Shown one piece after another: positions 43,481 through 51,846 of a stretch of 64,000 nucleotides of DNA. This DNA comes from Gelidibacter pelagius (GTDB lineage Bacteria > Bacteroidota > Bacteroidia > Flavobacteriales > Flavobacteriaceae), in assembly GCF_017581925.1 (NCBI RefSeq), contig NZ_JAGEVG010000005.1, positions 1-64,000 of the forward strand, read 5' to 3'. Position numbers and translations under genes: made by a program. The notes beneath the pieces are model-generated. The model saw only the letters and a program-made list of their open reading frames with translations, had not been told where the DNA came from and made no database searches. How positions within the stretch are numbered: position 1 is the stretch's first letter; every line of letters begins with the position of its first letter.

Positions 43481-43484
43481 CGAC

Positions 43485-44894
43485 ATGGGAAGAAGAAATA
43501 GAAAACAAATCTTTGAGAATGTTGTTGTAGTTGACGCAGGCGCCAAAGGCAAATCAGTAGCAAAATCGCCAGACGGCGCCGTTATTTTTATGCAAAACGT
43601 CGTGCCGGGTGATGTTGTGGACGTAGAAACCTTTAAAAAACGTAAATCTTTTTATGAAGGAAATGCTATAAAATTCCACGAGTATTCTGATAAACGCACC
43701 GAGCCAAAATGCCAGCATTTTGGTGTTTGTGGTGGATGCAAGTGGCAAGACATGGGCTATGAGCACCAATTGTTTTATAAACAAAAGGAAGTTGAGAACA
43801 ACCTTAAACGTATAGGTCATTTAGAATTACCTCCTGTCACTCCCATTTTGGGCTCTGCAAAGGAATATTTCTATAGAAATAAGATGGAATTTTCATTCAG
43901 TGACAGCCGCTGGTTAACCTTAGACGAAATTCGTTCCAACGAAGATGTCGGCGATAAAAATGCACTTGGTTTTCATATCCCCGGAATGTGGGATAAAATT
44001 CTTGACATTGAAAAATGCTGGCTTCAGGCAGATCCGTCCAATGCGATTAGAAATTCGGTCAAGGACTTTGCAGTCAAAAACGGACTTGAGTTTTTTAATA
44101 CCCGGAATCAAACTGGATTTTTGAGAACATTAATGCTTCGGACATCATCCACTGGCGATATTATGGTGCTTTTTCAGTTTTTCAAGGAAGATAAGGAAAA
44201 TCGCGAATTGCTATTGAATTATATAGGTGATAAATTCCCAGAAATCACCTCATTACAATACGTTATTAACGGAAAAGCGAATGACACCATATATGATCAG
44301 GAAGTGATTTGTTACAAAGGAGAAGATCATATTTTTGAGGAAATGGAAGGCCTGAAATTTAAAATCAATGCCAAATCCTTTTATCAAACCAATTCAGATC
44401 AAGCTTATGAGCTGTATAAAATAACACGCGACTTTGCCGATTTAAAAGGTGATGAGCTCGTTTACGATTTATATACAGGAACTGGAACGATTGCTCAATT
44501 TGTGGCCAAGAACGCCAAAAAAGTGATTGGAGTAGAATCAGTTCCCGATGCCATAACCGCTGCGAAGCAAAATGCACAATTAAATGGCATCGACAACGTT
44601 GAGTTTTATGTAGGCGATATGAAAAATGTGTTCAATGTCGATTTCATCAACCAACATGGACATCCGGATGTGATCATTACCGACCCGCCACGTGACGGAA
44701 TGCATAAAGATGTGGTACAACAAATCCTTAATATCGCTCCTGAGAAAGTGGTATACGTGAGCTGCAACAGCGCTACGCAAGCCAGAGATTTAGAATTGAT
44801 GGATGCAATGTATAAAGTCACAAAAGTGCAGCCGGTTGATATGTTTCCACAAACACATCATGTCGAAAATGTTGTACTTTTGGAAAAAAGATAA
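43485..44894 (+). CDS. rlmD: 23S rRNA (uracil-C5)-methyltransferase, RlmD/RumA family
   Basis: Methylates uracil in 23S rRNA (U1939 in E. coli) with SAM. N-terminal TRAM domain (about 8-65, NVVVVDAGAKGKSVAKSPDG), then the iron-sulfur cluster cysteines in CQHFGVCGGCKW. SAM-binding YDLYTGTGTIAQFVA, substrate motif DPPRDGMH and catalytic Cys in VYVSCNSATQARDL. All hallmarks are present; 469 aa is normal. Followed by DUF6452 and DUF6048 genes, a known flavobacterial neighbourhood. Confidence 0.94.
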   Translation: MGRRNRKQIFENVVVVDAGAKGKSVAKSPDGAVIFMQNVVPGDVVDVETFKKRKSFYEGNAIKFHEYSDKRTEPKCQHFGVCGGCKWQDMGYEHQLFYKQKEVENNLKRIGHLELPPVTPILGSAKEYFYRNKMEFSFSDSRWLTLDEIRSNEDVGDKNALGFHIPGMWDKILDIEKCWLQADPSNAIRNSVKDFAVKNGLEFFNTRNQTGFLRTLMLRTSSTGDIMVLFQFFKEDKENRELLLNYIGDKFPEITSLQYVINGKANDTIYDQEVICYKGEDHIFEEMEGLKFKINAKSFYQTNSDQAYELYKITRDFADLKGDELVYDLYTGTGTIAQFVAKNAKKVIGVESVPDAITAAKQNAQLNGIDNVEFYVGDMKNVFNVDFINQHGHPDVIITDPPRDGMHKDVVQQILNIAPEKVVYVSCNSATQARDLELMDAMYKVTKVQPVDMFPQTHHVENVVLLEKR

Positions 44895-44929
44895 GACGAT
44901 TGTTGATTTTCAATACGTCATTTAAACAA

Positions 44930-44973
44930 GAAACAACAGAAACCTAAAACCTGAAACAAACTGAACTTGAAAC
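44930..44973. repeat. degenerate heptamer repeats before DUF6452
   Basis: gaaacct, aaaacct, gaaacaa (44939-44959) in register, then actgaac, ttgaaac, the last overlapping the TTG start of the next gene; gaaacaa at 44930 precedes with a 2-bp slip. Confidence 0.65.
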
Positions 44974-45503
44974 TAATAAAAGCCCTTCAAAACAGTAAAA
45001 CTCTAATTTCTCTTCTCATAATCCTGAGCTTATGGAGTTGTGAACGTGATGATATCTGTGCCGCTACTACAGCTACAACGCCACACTTGATCATTCGTTT
45101 TTATAATATCGATGCTATAACAGAGACAAAAACCGTAAGGCGCATGAATGTTACTGCAGAAGGCAATCCAAAGTTTATTGTCAATGATAAAACCACAGAT
45201 TCCATTATTTTACCTTTAAGAGTAGATGCCTTGGACATTTTAAACACCTCGCGGTTTGTGTTGACAAGAGATCAAGATTATGCCACCGATTCTATTGCAA
45301 GTACAGTTTCAAACGCTGATATTATCGAAATAAAATACACTCCCGAACTTATTTATGTATCCCGAGCCTGCGGCTATAAAAGTGTTTTTAATGACATTAG
45401 TGCTAGGCGTGAAACAGACTCAACCAACTGGATTATAAACATCGAAGTTATTAAAGACACCATAAACAATGAAAATGCAGCGCATATCAATATCTATCAT
45501 TAG
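44967..45503 (+). CDS. DUF6452-family lipoprotein
   Basis: 178 aa, TTG start, lipobox LSLWSC (Cys25) followed by ERDDICAATTATTPHLIIRFY, the family's recognisable opening. The rest is mainly beta strand (FVLTRDQDYATDSIAST, EIKYTPELIYVSRACGYKSVF). Overlaps the next gene by 35 bp in another frame. Function unknown; the pair is regularly found beside rlmD in flavobacteria. Confidence 0.85.
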   Translation: MKLIKALQNSKTLISLLIILSLWSCERDDICAATTATTPHLIIRFYNIDAITETKTVRRMNVTAEGNPKFIVNDKTTDSIILPLRVDALDILNTSRFVLTRDQDYATDSIASTVSNADIIEIKYTPELIYVSRACGYKSVFNDISARRETDSTNWIINIEVIKDTINNENAAHINIYH

Positions 45504-46212
45504 TCTGATTATCTTGATGGTGTTGCCGATAACATCATTTGCTCAAGAAGTTGAAGAAAAAAGTGTTAATGACACCATTATTGTCAAACAAAAATATGGC
45601 TTGCGCTTAGGCGGTGACATTGGAAAATTGACCCGCTCTTTTATAGATGATGATTATACAGGTTTTGAAATTTCAGGTGATTACCGCCTTACCCAAAAAT
45701 TATATTTGGCGGGAGAATTGGGAACTGAAGAGCATACCATCAAAAATGATTATTTAGATGTCACAGCAAAAGGCAGTTATTTTAAAGCCGGAATAGACTA
45801 CAACCTCTATAAAAACTGGCTCGATATGGAAAACCTGATTTACACCGGATTGCGCGTTGGCGTCAGCGCATTCAGTCAAAATCTAAACAGCTACACCATT
45901 TATACGACAGATCAATATTATGACCCTCCGTTTACTTCAACAGATTTACAAGAATATAAAGGGTTGTCAGCTATTTGGGCAGAATTGGTCATAGGTATCA
46001 AAGCCGAAATTGTCACCAATTTGTTCATTGGCATCAATGCTCAGCTAAAAGGTTTGGTGACGGAAGATCAACCTACAAATTTTGAAAATTTATTTATTCC
46101 TGGCTTTAATAGAACTTTTGATAGTGGTCGATTTGGCTTCGGATTTGGCTACAATGTATCGTATTTAATTCCTATCTTTAAGAAAAACAAAAAAATAGCC
46201 ACAGAGGACTAA
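45469..46212 (+). CDS. DUF6048-family outer-membrane beta-barrel protein
   Basis: 247 aa; signal peptide ends SFAQ. Barrel-like strands: YGLRLGGDIGKLTRSF, GFEISGDYRLTQKLYLAGELG, SYFKAGIDYNLYKNW, IYTGLRVGVSAF, AIWAELVIGIKAEI and FGFGFGYNVSYLIPIF. The start lies within the preceding DUF6452 gene (35-bp overlap; two ATGs two codons apart), so the two are probably coupled and may form a lipoprotein-barrel pair. Confidence 0.85.
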   Translation: MKMQRISISIISLIILMVLPITSFAQEVEEKSVNDTIIVKQKYGLRLGGDIGKLTRSFIDDDYTGFEISGDYRLTQKLYLAGELGTEEHTIKNDYLDVTAKGSYFKAGIDYNLYKNWLDMENLIYTGLRVGVSAFSQNLNSYTIYTTDQYYDPPFTSTDLQEYKGLSAIWAELVIGIKAEIVTNLFIGINAQLKGLVTEDQPTNFENLFIPGFNRTFDSGRFGFGFGYNVSYLIPIFKKNKKIATED

Positions 46213-46288
46213 TTCTACACAAATACTTCCACTTTCGCATTCATTCTTTAAAATAATTTACTTAACTTTTGCATACTAATACCAGTGT

Positions 46289-46813
46289 ATGCACAAAGAT
46301 GAGATTGCCGATTTATTAGAAGAAAAATACCTCACTCTAATTGACTGGCTGCAAATTCAAGATAACGAAAAATGGACACAAGGACCTGAAGGCAAATGGA
46401 CTACTGGTCAGCAAGCACTACATCTACTCCAAAGCATCAAACCTTTGAATGATATTTTGAGCATGCCCCGGTTTTTTTTCAAATATGCCTTTGGAAAAAA
46501 CACGCGCGACTTACATGATTATGATACCATTGTTAAGAATTATCAGGAAACTTTAAAAGAAAATAAGGACTACATCTTTAAGGCTTCCAAAAACATGAAG
46601 ATTCCAAAACTGAAGGATAAAACCTATATTTTGAATCGCCTTCAAGTAGAAAGCAAGAAATTACAATATAAGATCAGAAGAATATCTGACAAAAACTTAG
46701 ACACCTTGGTACTTCCACACCCTTTAATGGGAAAAATGCAAATTAGGGAAGTTTTAATGTGGACTGCTTATCATGTGGAACATCATACGAAGCAACTTAA
46801 AGAAAATTATTGA
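46289..46813 (+). CDS. DinB-family protein
   Basis: 174 aa four-helix protein of the DinB/YfiT metal-binding superfamily, some members of which are thiol transferases. Metal His residues: GQQALHLLQSI near residue 50 and the C-terminal TAYHVEHHTKQL, where two of the three His bind metal. The reaction is unknown. Alone between DUF6048 and the carboxypeptidase-like gene. Confidence 0.87.
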   Translation: MHKDEIADLLEEKYLTLIDWLQIQDNEKWTQGPEGKWTTGQQALHLLQSIKPLNDILSMPRFFFKYAFGKNTRDLHDYDTIVKNYQETLKENKDYIFKASKNMKIPKLKDKTYILNRLQVESKKLQYKIRRISDKNLDTLVLPHPLMGKMQIREVLMWTAYHVEHHTKQLKENY

Positions 46814-46864
46814 TTTGCTGTTACAAACACGAGCTTTATGCGTCATACTCTAAAACCATAGATC

Positions 46865-48358
46865 ATGAGGCTTCAATTCTTTTTCTTTTCCACGATACTT
46901 TTACTTTATGTAAACCCATTGTTTTCCCAACAAATGAAAGGGCAGATTGTGGATTCCAAAACCAATGAACCTATTGCGTTTGCTACCGTTCAATATAACG
47001 AAAACAACGGCGTGGTTTCTAATATGGAAGGGTTTTTCAACATTCTTTCTGATGGTTTAAATCCAGAGTCTATCTTATCAGTTTCATTTATGGGTTATGA
47101 AACGCAGCGCCTATCCCTTAAAAGCTTAAAAACACAAAATCATCTCATCAAACTCACTGAAGCAGTCAATCAATTAAACACGGTGTACTTAAGCAATAAA
47201 GTGATTAGTGCTGATAATATCATGGTAAGAGTCACTAAAAATTTAGATTCAAATTACCGTTTTTCTGACATGCAACACACCCTTTTCACAAGACAAACCA
47301 CTTATTTTAAAGCAAATAATCTTAAAGTAAATATTGAGAAATCTTCTGGTTTCAGTAAAAAACAATTGGAAGGTTCAAATAAACAATTTGACGAACTTAC
47401 ACAGCGCATAGTAGCCAATCCGCCTACCCAAATATTCACTGATGTACTTTTTGATTTATATCTAAAATCCGATTACAAGGGCAAAATAGAGGTTAAAAAG
47501 GCCACAAAATTAGAAGATCTTAAAAATAGTTTGACTCTTGAAACCATTCAATCGAAAGTCAGCGACATCGTGCTGCAGCATTTAGATACTACCAAAACAT
47601 ACAGAGTGAAATCCGGTTGGTTTAAAGTTGAGGATTCATTATCATTCAAAAAAAATAAGGAAGCCGAAAACACCTCAAGCGACAACAGCTTGGAGACCAT
47701 TAAATCTAACAACATCAATAGTATCAAGGAGCATCTTTATGATAACGAATCACTCTTGGATTTTGTTTTGGATACTAACATTTATGATTATCACTTGACC
47801 AACGTCACCACTATGGATGATCAATTGGTTTATATCATCGATTTCAAACCAAGAAAAAACAAAGCGAAATTTCAAGGAACCCTTTTCATTGCTGACGAAG
47901 ACTATGCCATTTTAAAATTGAATTATAGGTATGCAGAAGGAAAAATTGGTAAAAAATTGAATTTAAAATTGCTATTGGGTGTCAAATATATTGAAAAGGT
48001 CAATCAAGGAACCGTCATCTACAAAAAGAACCCTGAGAGCAATAATTATTATCCCTATTACATCAATCACGAATCGGGACAATATGTTTATGCCCACCGA
48101 CCATTTAAATTTATTGAAAATAGCAGCAGCATCAAAAACAAAGTCGCATTTGATGTTACTATAGAAGGAACGATCGTTGAAAAACAAGAACTCATGAGCC
48201 TTAATTATAAACCTTTTGACAACACTTCATTCAATGCGATTACAGAAGCAAAGAAAGTAGAATATGTTGATTTGAAAGAGTACGATCCTTCGCTTTGGAA
48301 AGCATACAGCATTATGGAACCTTTGGAGGAATTGAAGAAGTTTAAGGCAAAAAATTAA
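46865..48358 (+). CDS. exported protein with carboxypeptidase-like regulatory domain
   Basis: 497 aa; signal peptide ends LFSQ (about residue 21), followed by a CarboxypepD_reg-like beta-sandwich (MKGQIVDSKTNEPIAFATVQ, residues 24-105) as at the start of TonB receptors. Here the barrel is missing; the rest resembles the DUF5686-like soluble region with FQGTLFIADEDYAILKLNYRY. Likely periplasmic or at the outer membrane. No function known. Confidence 0.83.
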   Translation: MRLQFFFFSTILLLYVNPLFSQQMKGQIVDSKTNEPIAFATVQYNENNGVVSNMEGFFNILSDGLNPESILSVSFMGYETQRLSLKSLKTQNHLIKLTEAVNQLNTVYLSNKVISADNIMVRVTKNLDSNYRFSDMQHTLFTRQTTYFKANNLKVNIEKSSGFSKKQLEGSNKQFDELTQRIVANPPTQIFTDVLFDLYLKSDYKGKIEVKKATKLEDLKNSLTLETIQSKVSDIVLQHLDTTKTYRVKSGWFKVEDSLSFKKNKEAENTSSDNSLETIKSNNINSIKEHLYDNESLLDFVLDTNIYDYHLTNVTTMDDQLVYIIDFKPRKNKAKFQGTLFIADEDYAILKLNYRYAEGKIGKKLNLKLLLGVKYIEKVNQGTVIYKKNPESNNYYPYYINHESGQYVYAHRPFKFIENSSSIKNKVAFDVTIEGTIVEKQELMSLNYKPFDNTSFNAITEAKKVEYVDLKEYDPSLWKAYSIMEPLEELKKFKAKN

Positions 48359-48493
48359 AATTCCATAACGCTCTATTCCTTTAGATTCCCAATATTTTCA
48401 AAGGACTATTAAATGAGTTTAAAATCCTATATAGAAATTAAAGCGTATTGAATCAAACGTGACACATAACACCAAAGACAACTAATCAAGCTT

Positions 48494-49654
48494 TTAGTTG
48501 TTCATGTGTTTCCCTTTTTTACTGCCTTCATAGATTTCATATTTCACCAATCTAGCTTCCAATTTCGCATTGACCAAATGGATTTTTCGAGAAGGTCTTA
48601 AGCCCACATGTTTCAATGCCTCCAGATTTGAGGTTATAAACCATGCATCTGTACCAGGATAATTTTGTTTTAGGGTATCCCCAATACTTTTATAAAATGA
48701 TTCCATTTCTATATCCAAACGTTCACCATACGGCGGATTGAACACCATGTGCAACTTCTCGTCCCCTGCTTTTTGGGTTTTGAAGAAATCTTCATGCCTT
48801 ACTTCAACAAAATCTTCCAACTGCGCATTCTTGATGTTTTCTTTAGCTTTATCAACCGCACTTGGCGATTTGTCATAACCGATAATCCGATGATGGAAAT
48901 CCCTGGTTTTACTCAGAAGAGACTCCTCAATTTTTTCAAACAGATCCACATCCCAATCCTGCCAACGCTCAAACGCAAACTCTTTTCGCATTAAATTTGG
49001 AGGAATGTTGCAAGCAATCATTGCTGCTTCGGCCAAAATGGTACCACTACCACACATGGGATCCATGAAATTGGTTTGTCCATCCCAACCAGACAACATA
49101 ATCAGTCCAGCAGCCAATACTTCATTGATAGGCGCAATGTTCGTCGCTGTTTTATACCCTCGTTTATGCAAGGAATCACCCGAAGAATCCAAAGAAATAT
49201 CACACATATTTCTATCAATATGGACGTTGATTTTTAAATCAGGAAATTTCAAATCTACATTTGGACGTTCTCCAACAGTATCTCTAAACTTATCCACTAC
49301 GGCATCCTTCGTTTTTTGTGCTATATAAAGAGAATGGGTGAACAAATGCGAATGCACGGTGGCATCAACAGCCATCGTACCTGTTGGTTTGAGATACTGT
49401 TCCCAATCCATTTTATAGACTTGATCGTACAAATCCTTTTCATTGTTAACCCTAAAGCTATGGATAGGTTTAAGAATTTTAATCGCAGTCCGCAAGGCCA
49501 AGTTCGCTTTGTACAAAAAACCTTTATCTCCAACAAAACTCACATTTCGTACGCCTGTCTTCACATCTTGCGCTCCCAATTGGGTCAACTCCTTGGCAAG
49601 TAAGTCTTCAAAACCAAATAAGGTTTTGGCAACCATATTAAAATTATTATCCAT
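48494..49654 (-). CDS. THUMP-domain class I rRNA/tRNA methyltransferase (RlmL-N-like)
   Basis: SAM-dependent N2-guanine methyltransferase of the RlmK/L-type family. N-terminal THUMP domain (to about residue 160), SAM motif MDPMCGSGTILAEAAMIA and catalytic motif NPPYGERL. At ~386 aa it equals the single methyltransferase RlmL N-half, without the RlmK domain. Two ATGs nine bp apart are possible; I use the one giving MDNNFNMVAK. It shares a palindromic promoter with the next gene. Confidence 0.92.
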   Translation of the reverse strand: MDNNFNMVAKTLFGFEDLLAKELTQLGAQDVKTGVRNVSFVGDKGFLYKANLALRTAIKILKPIHSFRVNNEKDLYDQVYKMDWEQYLKPTGTMAVDATVHSHLFTHSLYIAQKTKDAVVDKFRDTVGERPNVDLKFPDLKINVHIDRNMCDISLDSSGDSLHKRGYKTATNIAPINEVLAAGLIMLSGWDGQTNFMDPMCGSGTILAEAAMIACNIPPNLMRKEFAFERWQDWDVDLFEKIEESLLSKTRDFHHRIIGYDKSPSAVDKAKENIKNAQLEDFVEVRHEDFFKTQKAGDEKLHMVFNPPYGERLDIEMESFYKSIGDTLKQNYPGTDAWFITSNLEALKHVGLRPSRKIHLVNAKLEARLVKYEIYEGSKKGKHMNN

Positions 49655-49673
49655 TATTCTCATGATATAGATT

Positions 49674-49694
49674 GCAAAAATAAAGTATTTTTGC
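49674..49694. promoter_or_regulatory. palindrome of two back-to-back -7 promoter boxes
   Basis: gcaaaaata - aag - tatttttgc is a perfect inverted repeat. Each arm contains TATTTTTG (TAnnTTTG) reading toward one of the two divergent methyltransferase genes, whose starts are 57 bp apart. No matching -33 TTTG boxes are visible. Confidence 0.55.
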
Positions 49695-49711
49695 AGTCAG
49701 ACGAATTTATA

Positions 49712-50443
49712 ATGACAAAAGACACAACAGAGTGGTATGCCTCATGGTTTGATACCCCTTATTACCATATTCTTTACGCCGATAGAGATCACGCAGAAGC
49801 CCATCAATTTATGGATAACCTGACGCAATATTTAAATTTGCCAGAACAGGGAAAAATACTCGATCTTGCTTGCGGAAAAGGACGTCATTCCATCTATCTC
49901 AATTCTTTGGGTTATGATGTTACCGGAGTTGATCTTTCAGAAAATAGCATTGCCTATGCCAAAAGATATGAAAACGAAACCCTCCATTTTGAGGTGCATG
50001 ATATGTGCGAACCCTATAATGAGAAGTTTGATGCCGTATTTAACCTTTTCACCAGTTTTGGCTATTTCGAAAAATCAGTAGACAACCTGAATACAATAAA
50101 AGCCATTAAAGAAGATCTAAATGAATTTGGTTTTGGGGTCATTGACTTTATGAACGCAGATTTTGTGATTGAGAATTTAGTGCCTGAAGACGTCAAAACT
50201 ATTGCCGGAATTGATTTCCATCAGAAAAGATATGTTGAGGGTGGCCATATTATCAAAGATATCAGTTTCACAGATGAGGGGATAGACTACAACTATCAAG
50301 AACGTGTTAAAGCAAAGACATTATCTGATTTTGAGGAGCTTTTTGAACAAGCTGGCGTTTACTTACTCGATGTTTTTGGCGATTATAAATTGCGGAAATT
50401 CCATAAAAGCACTTCCGAACGGTTAATTATGATCTTCAAATGA
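49712..50443 (+). CDS. class I SAM-dependent methyltransferase
   Basis: 243 aa; SAM motif I ILDLACGKGRHSIYLN (near 49-64) and DLSENSI as acidic loop, VFNLFTSFGYF later. The ATG giving MTKDTTEWYASWFDTPYYHILY is chosen; a TTG seven codons earlier lies inside the promoter palindrome. The FDTPYYHILYxxRD N-terminus is a recognisable flavobacterial subfamily. Substrate unknown. Its stop overlaps the ZIP start by 4 bp. Confidence 0.88.
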   Translation: MTKDTTEWYASWFDTPYYHILYADRDHAEAHQFMDNLTQYLNLPEQGKILDLACGKGRHSIYLNSLGYDVTGVDLSENSIAYAKRYENETLHFEVHDMCEPYNEKFDAVFNLFTSFGYFEKSVDNLNTIKAIKEDLNEFGFGVIDFMNADFVIENLVPEDVKTIAGIDFHQKRYVEGGHIIKDISFTDEGIDYNYQERVKAKTLSDFEELFEQAGVYLLDVFGDYKLRKFHKSTSERLIMIFK

Positions 50444-51114
50444 AGCAATATTTTTTACCTTTTTTAGCGGTTATTATTGGTGTTTTATTGGTTTTGATTT
50501 TCAAACATAAAAAGTCCAATTACACCAAGTTTCTATTGTCTTTCAGTGGTGCATTTTTATTGGCATTGACGCTTTTTGATTTATTACCTGAGGTTTATCA
50601 ACATTTAGATGCCAAGCAAACGGGATTGTTCATTATGCTGGGCATTCTGTTGCAAATTCTACTTGAATTCTTCTCTAAAGGCGCAGAGCATGGTCACGTA
50701 CATGTCCACAAACACGAAACAGGATTCCCTTGGGTGCTCTTCATTAGTTTATGTATCCATAGTTTTCTGGAAGGTTTTCCCATCCATCAACATAATGACA
50801 TGGTCTACGGCGTGCTCATCCATAAAATCCCTATTGCGGCATTGATCACCACCTATTTGGTAGAGTCGAAATTTACAACCAAACAAATCGTCGGATTTCT
50901 TGTCATTTTTGCAATTATGACGCCAATGGGTACTCTTGTTTCCAACACCGTACCATTTGTGGGAGATTATCTCTTTTTCATAAATGCGATTGTTATTGGC
51001 ATCTTTTTTCATATCTCAACCGTCATCCTATTTGAAAGTAATGAAAACCACAGATTTAATCTTACAAAACTGATACTTATTGCACTGGGGATTTTGGTGG
51101 CTTATTTAATTTAA
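50440..51114 (+). CDS. ZIP-family metal transporter
   Basis: Seven- or eight-helix membrane protein importing Zn or other divalent metals. 224 aa. Motifs: FSGAFLLALTLFDLLPE (helix 2), a His-rich loop EHGHVHVHKHE (near 86-96), HSFLEGFPIH (helix 4, metal site) and HKIPIAALITTYLVES (helix 5). These fit ZIP. Translationally coupled to the methyltransferase gene by an ATGA overlap, with no obvious functional link. Confidence 0.9.
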   Translation: MKQYFLPFLAVIIGVLLVLIFKHKKSNYTKFLLSFSGAFLLALTLFDLLPEVYQHLDAKQTGLFIMLGILLQILLEFFSKGAEHGHVHVHKHETGFPWVLFISLCIHSFLEGFPIHQHNDMVYGVLIHKIPIAALITTYLVESKFTTKQIVGFLVIFAIMTPMGTLVSNTVPFVGDYLFFINAIVIGIFFHISTVILFESNENHRFNLTKLILIALGILVAYLI

Positions 51115-51120
51115 AGAAAA

Positions 51121-51169
51121 GACTGATGACTGAAGACTGATGACTGAAGACTGATGACTGATGACTGAA
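51121..51169. repeat. heptamer tandem repeat (7 units)
   Basis: Seven exact-length units gactgat/gactgaa alternating (gactgat, gactgaa, gactgat, gactgaa, gactgat, gactgat, gactgaa), ending 4 bp before the ATG of the DUF4268 gene. The clearest heptamer array in the window. Confidence 0.95.
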
Positions 51170-51173
51170 GAAT

Positions 51174-51602
51174 ATGTTTAGCAAAGAAGAATCAAGAAAA
51201 TTAAGAGAAGAGTTTTGGATCAGTTTCGGAAAGTCATTCCCTCGAAAATGGATTCTTTATGACACTAAATTGAAAGGATTTGCCTTTAAATTCCATTTTG
51301 ATACCAAATCGGCATTAGTTGTATTAGATCTTGAAGATGATTTGGAAAACCGGATCAACTTTTGGGAAAAACTACAATCACTGAAAACCATTTTAACGGA
51401 TGAGTTTCTACCAGAAGCGATTTTTGAAGAAGAATACTACTTGGAAAACGGGAAAGAAATCTCCAGAATCTACGTGAACTTAAATCAAAAAGTATCCATC
51501 CACAATAAAAATAGTTGGAGAGATGTTATGGAGTTTTTTGTTGAAAAAATGACCTTGTTTGAAACGTTTTTTGAGGAGTATAGAGATTTTATAGATTCAT
51601 AA
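51174..51602 (+). CDS. DUF4268-family protein
   Basis: 142 aa, no signal or membrane segment. SREEFWISFGKSFPRKWILYDTK-type opening (residues 8-30) is characteristic. DUF4268 is related to the restriction-endonuclease-like or anti-viral associated domains but no catalytic PD-ExK motif is seen here. Function unknown. The space usually holding the ribosome site is occupied by the heptamer repeat (gactgaagaat before ATG). Confidence 0.82.
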   Translation: MFSKEESRKLREEFWISFGKSFPRKWILYDTKLKGFAFKFHFDTKSALVVLDLEDDLENRINFWEKLQSLKTILTDEFLPEAIFEEEYYLENGKEISRIYVNLNQKVSIHNKNSWRDVMEFFVEKMTLFETFFEEYRDFIDS

Positions 51603-51735
51603 TTGGCAGGCATTAATGAGTAATGAAATATAATTTGATAATGTAGAACGATGTATGATCTTGACGGATAACAATGAAAGAGCAAAATCCGACACCAACA
51701 AAATGTCTCATAAAAATGCGACTGAATACTGCATA

Positions 51736-51763
51736 CAGACAACAGACATCAGACAACAAACAA
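51736..51763. repeat. degenerate heptamer repeat (4 units)
   Basis: cagacaa, cagacat, cagacaa, caaacaa in exact 7-bp register, in the spacer before the amidohydrolase gene. Confidence 0.8.
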
Positions 51764-51846
51764 CTGCGGAATGAACACTAAACTTGCCCACCTCCCATAA
51801 TTTCTCGATATTGTTAACCATCATTAAAAAACAAAAAAAAAACACT

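Larger units (their letters stand above)
42875..43484. other. long intergenic region with repeats, no gene
   Basis: Between rocD and rlmD. Contains a small hairpin actcgc/gcgagt near 42957, an imperfect copy of the tcccgatagctatcggga palindrome (43009-43026), two REP-like units, four heptamers and a -7 box. No reading frame of protein quality is seen. Confidence 0.75.

Noticed and set aside
42875-43484. Riboswitch or small RNA before rlmD
   Set aside because: The hairpins are accounted for by the interspersed repeat; no known riboswitch core seen.
43554-44821. Minus-strand frames inside rlmD
   Set aside because: Antisense to an intact and well-conserved methyltransferase gene.
51121-51169. 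CRISPR-like array
   Set aside because: Units are 7 bp with no spacers and no cas genes are in the window; it is a tandem microsatellite.
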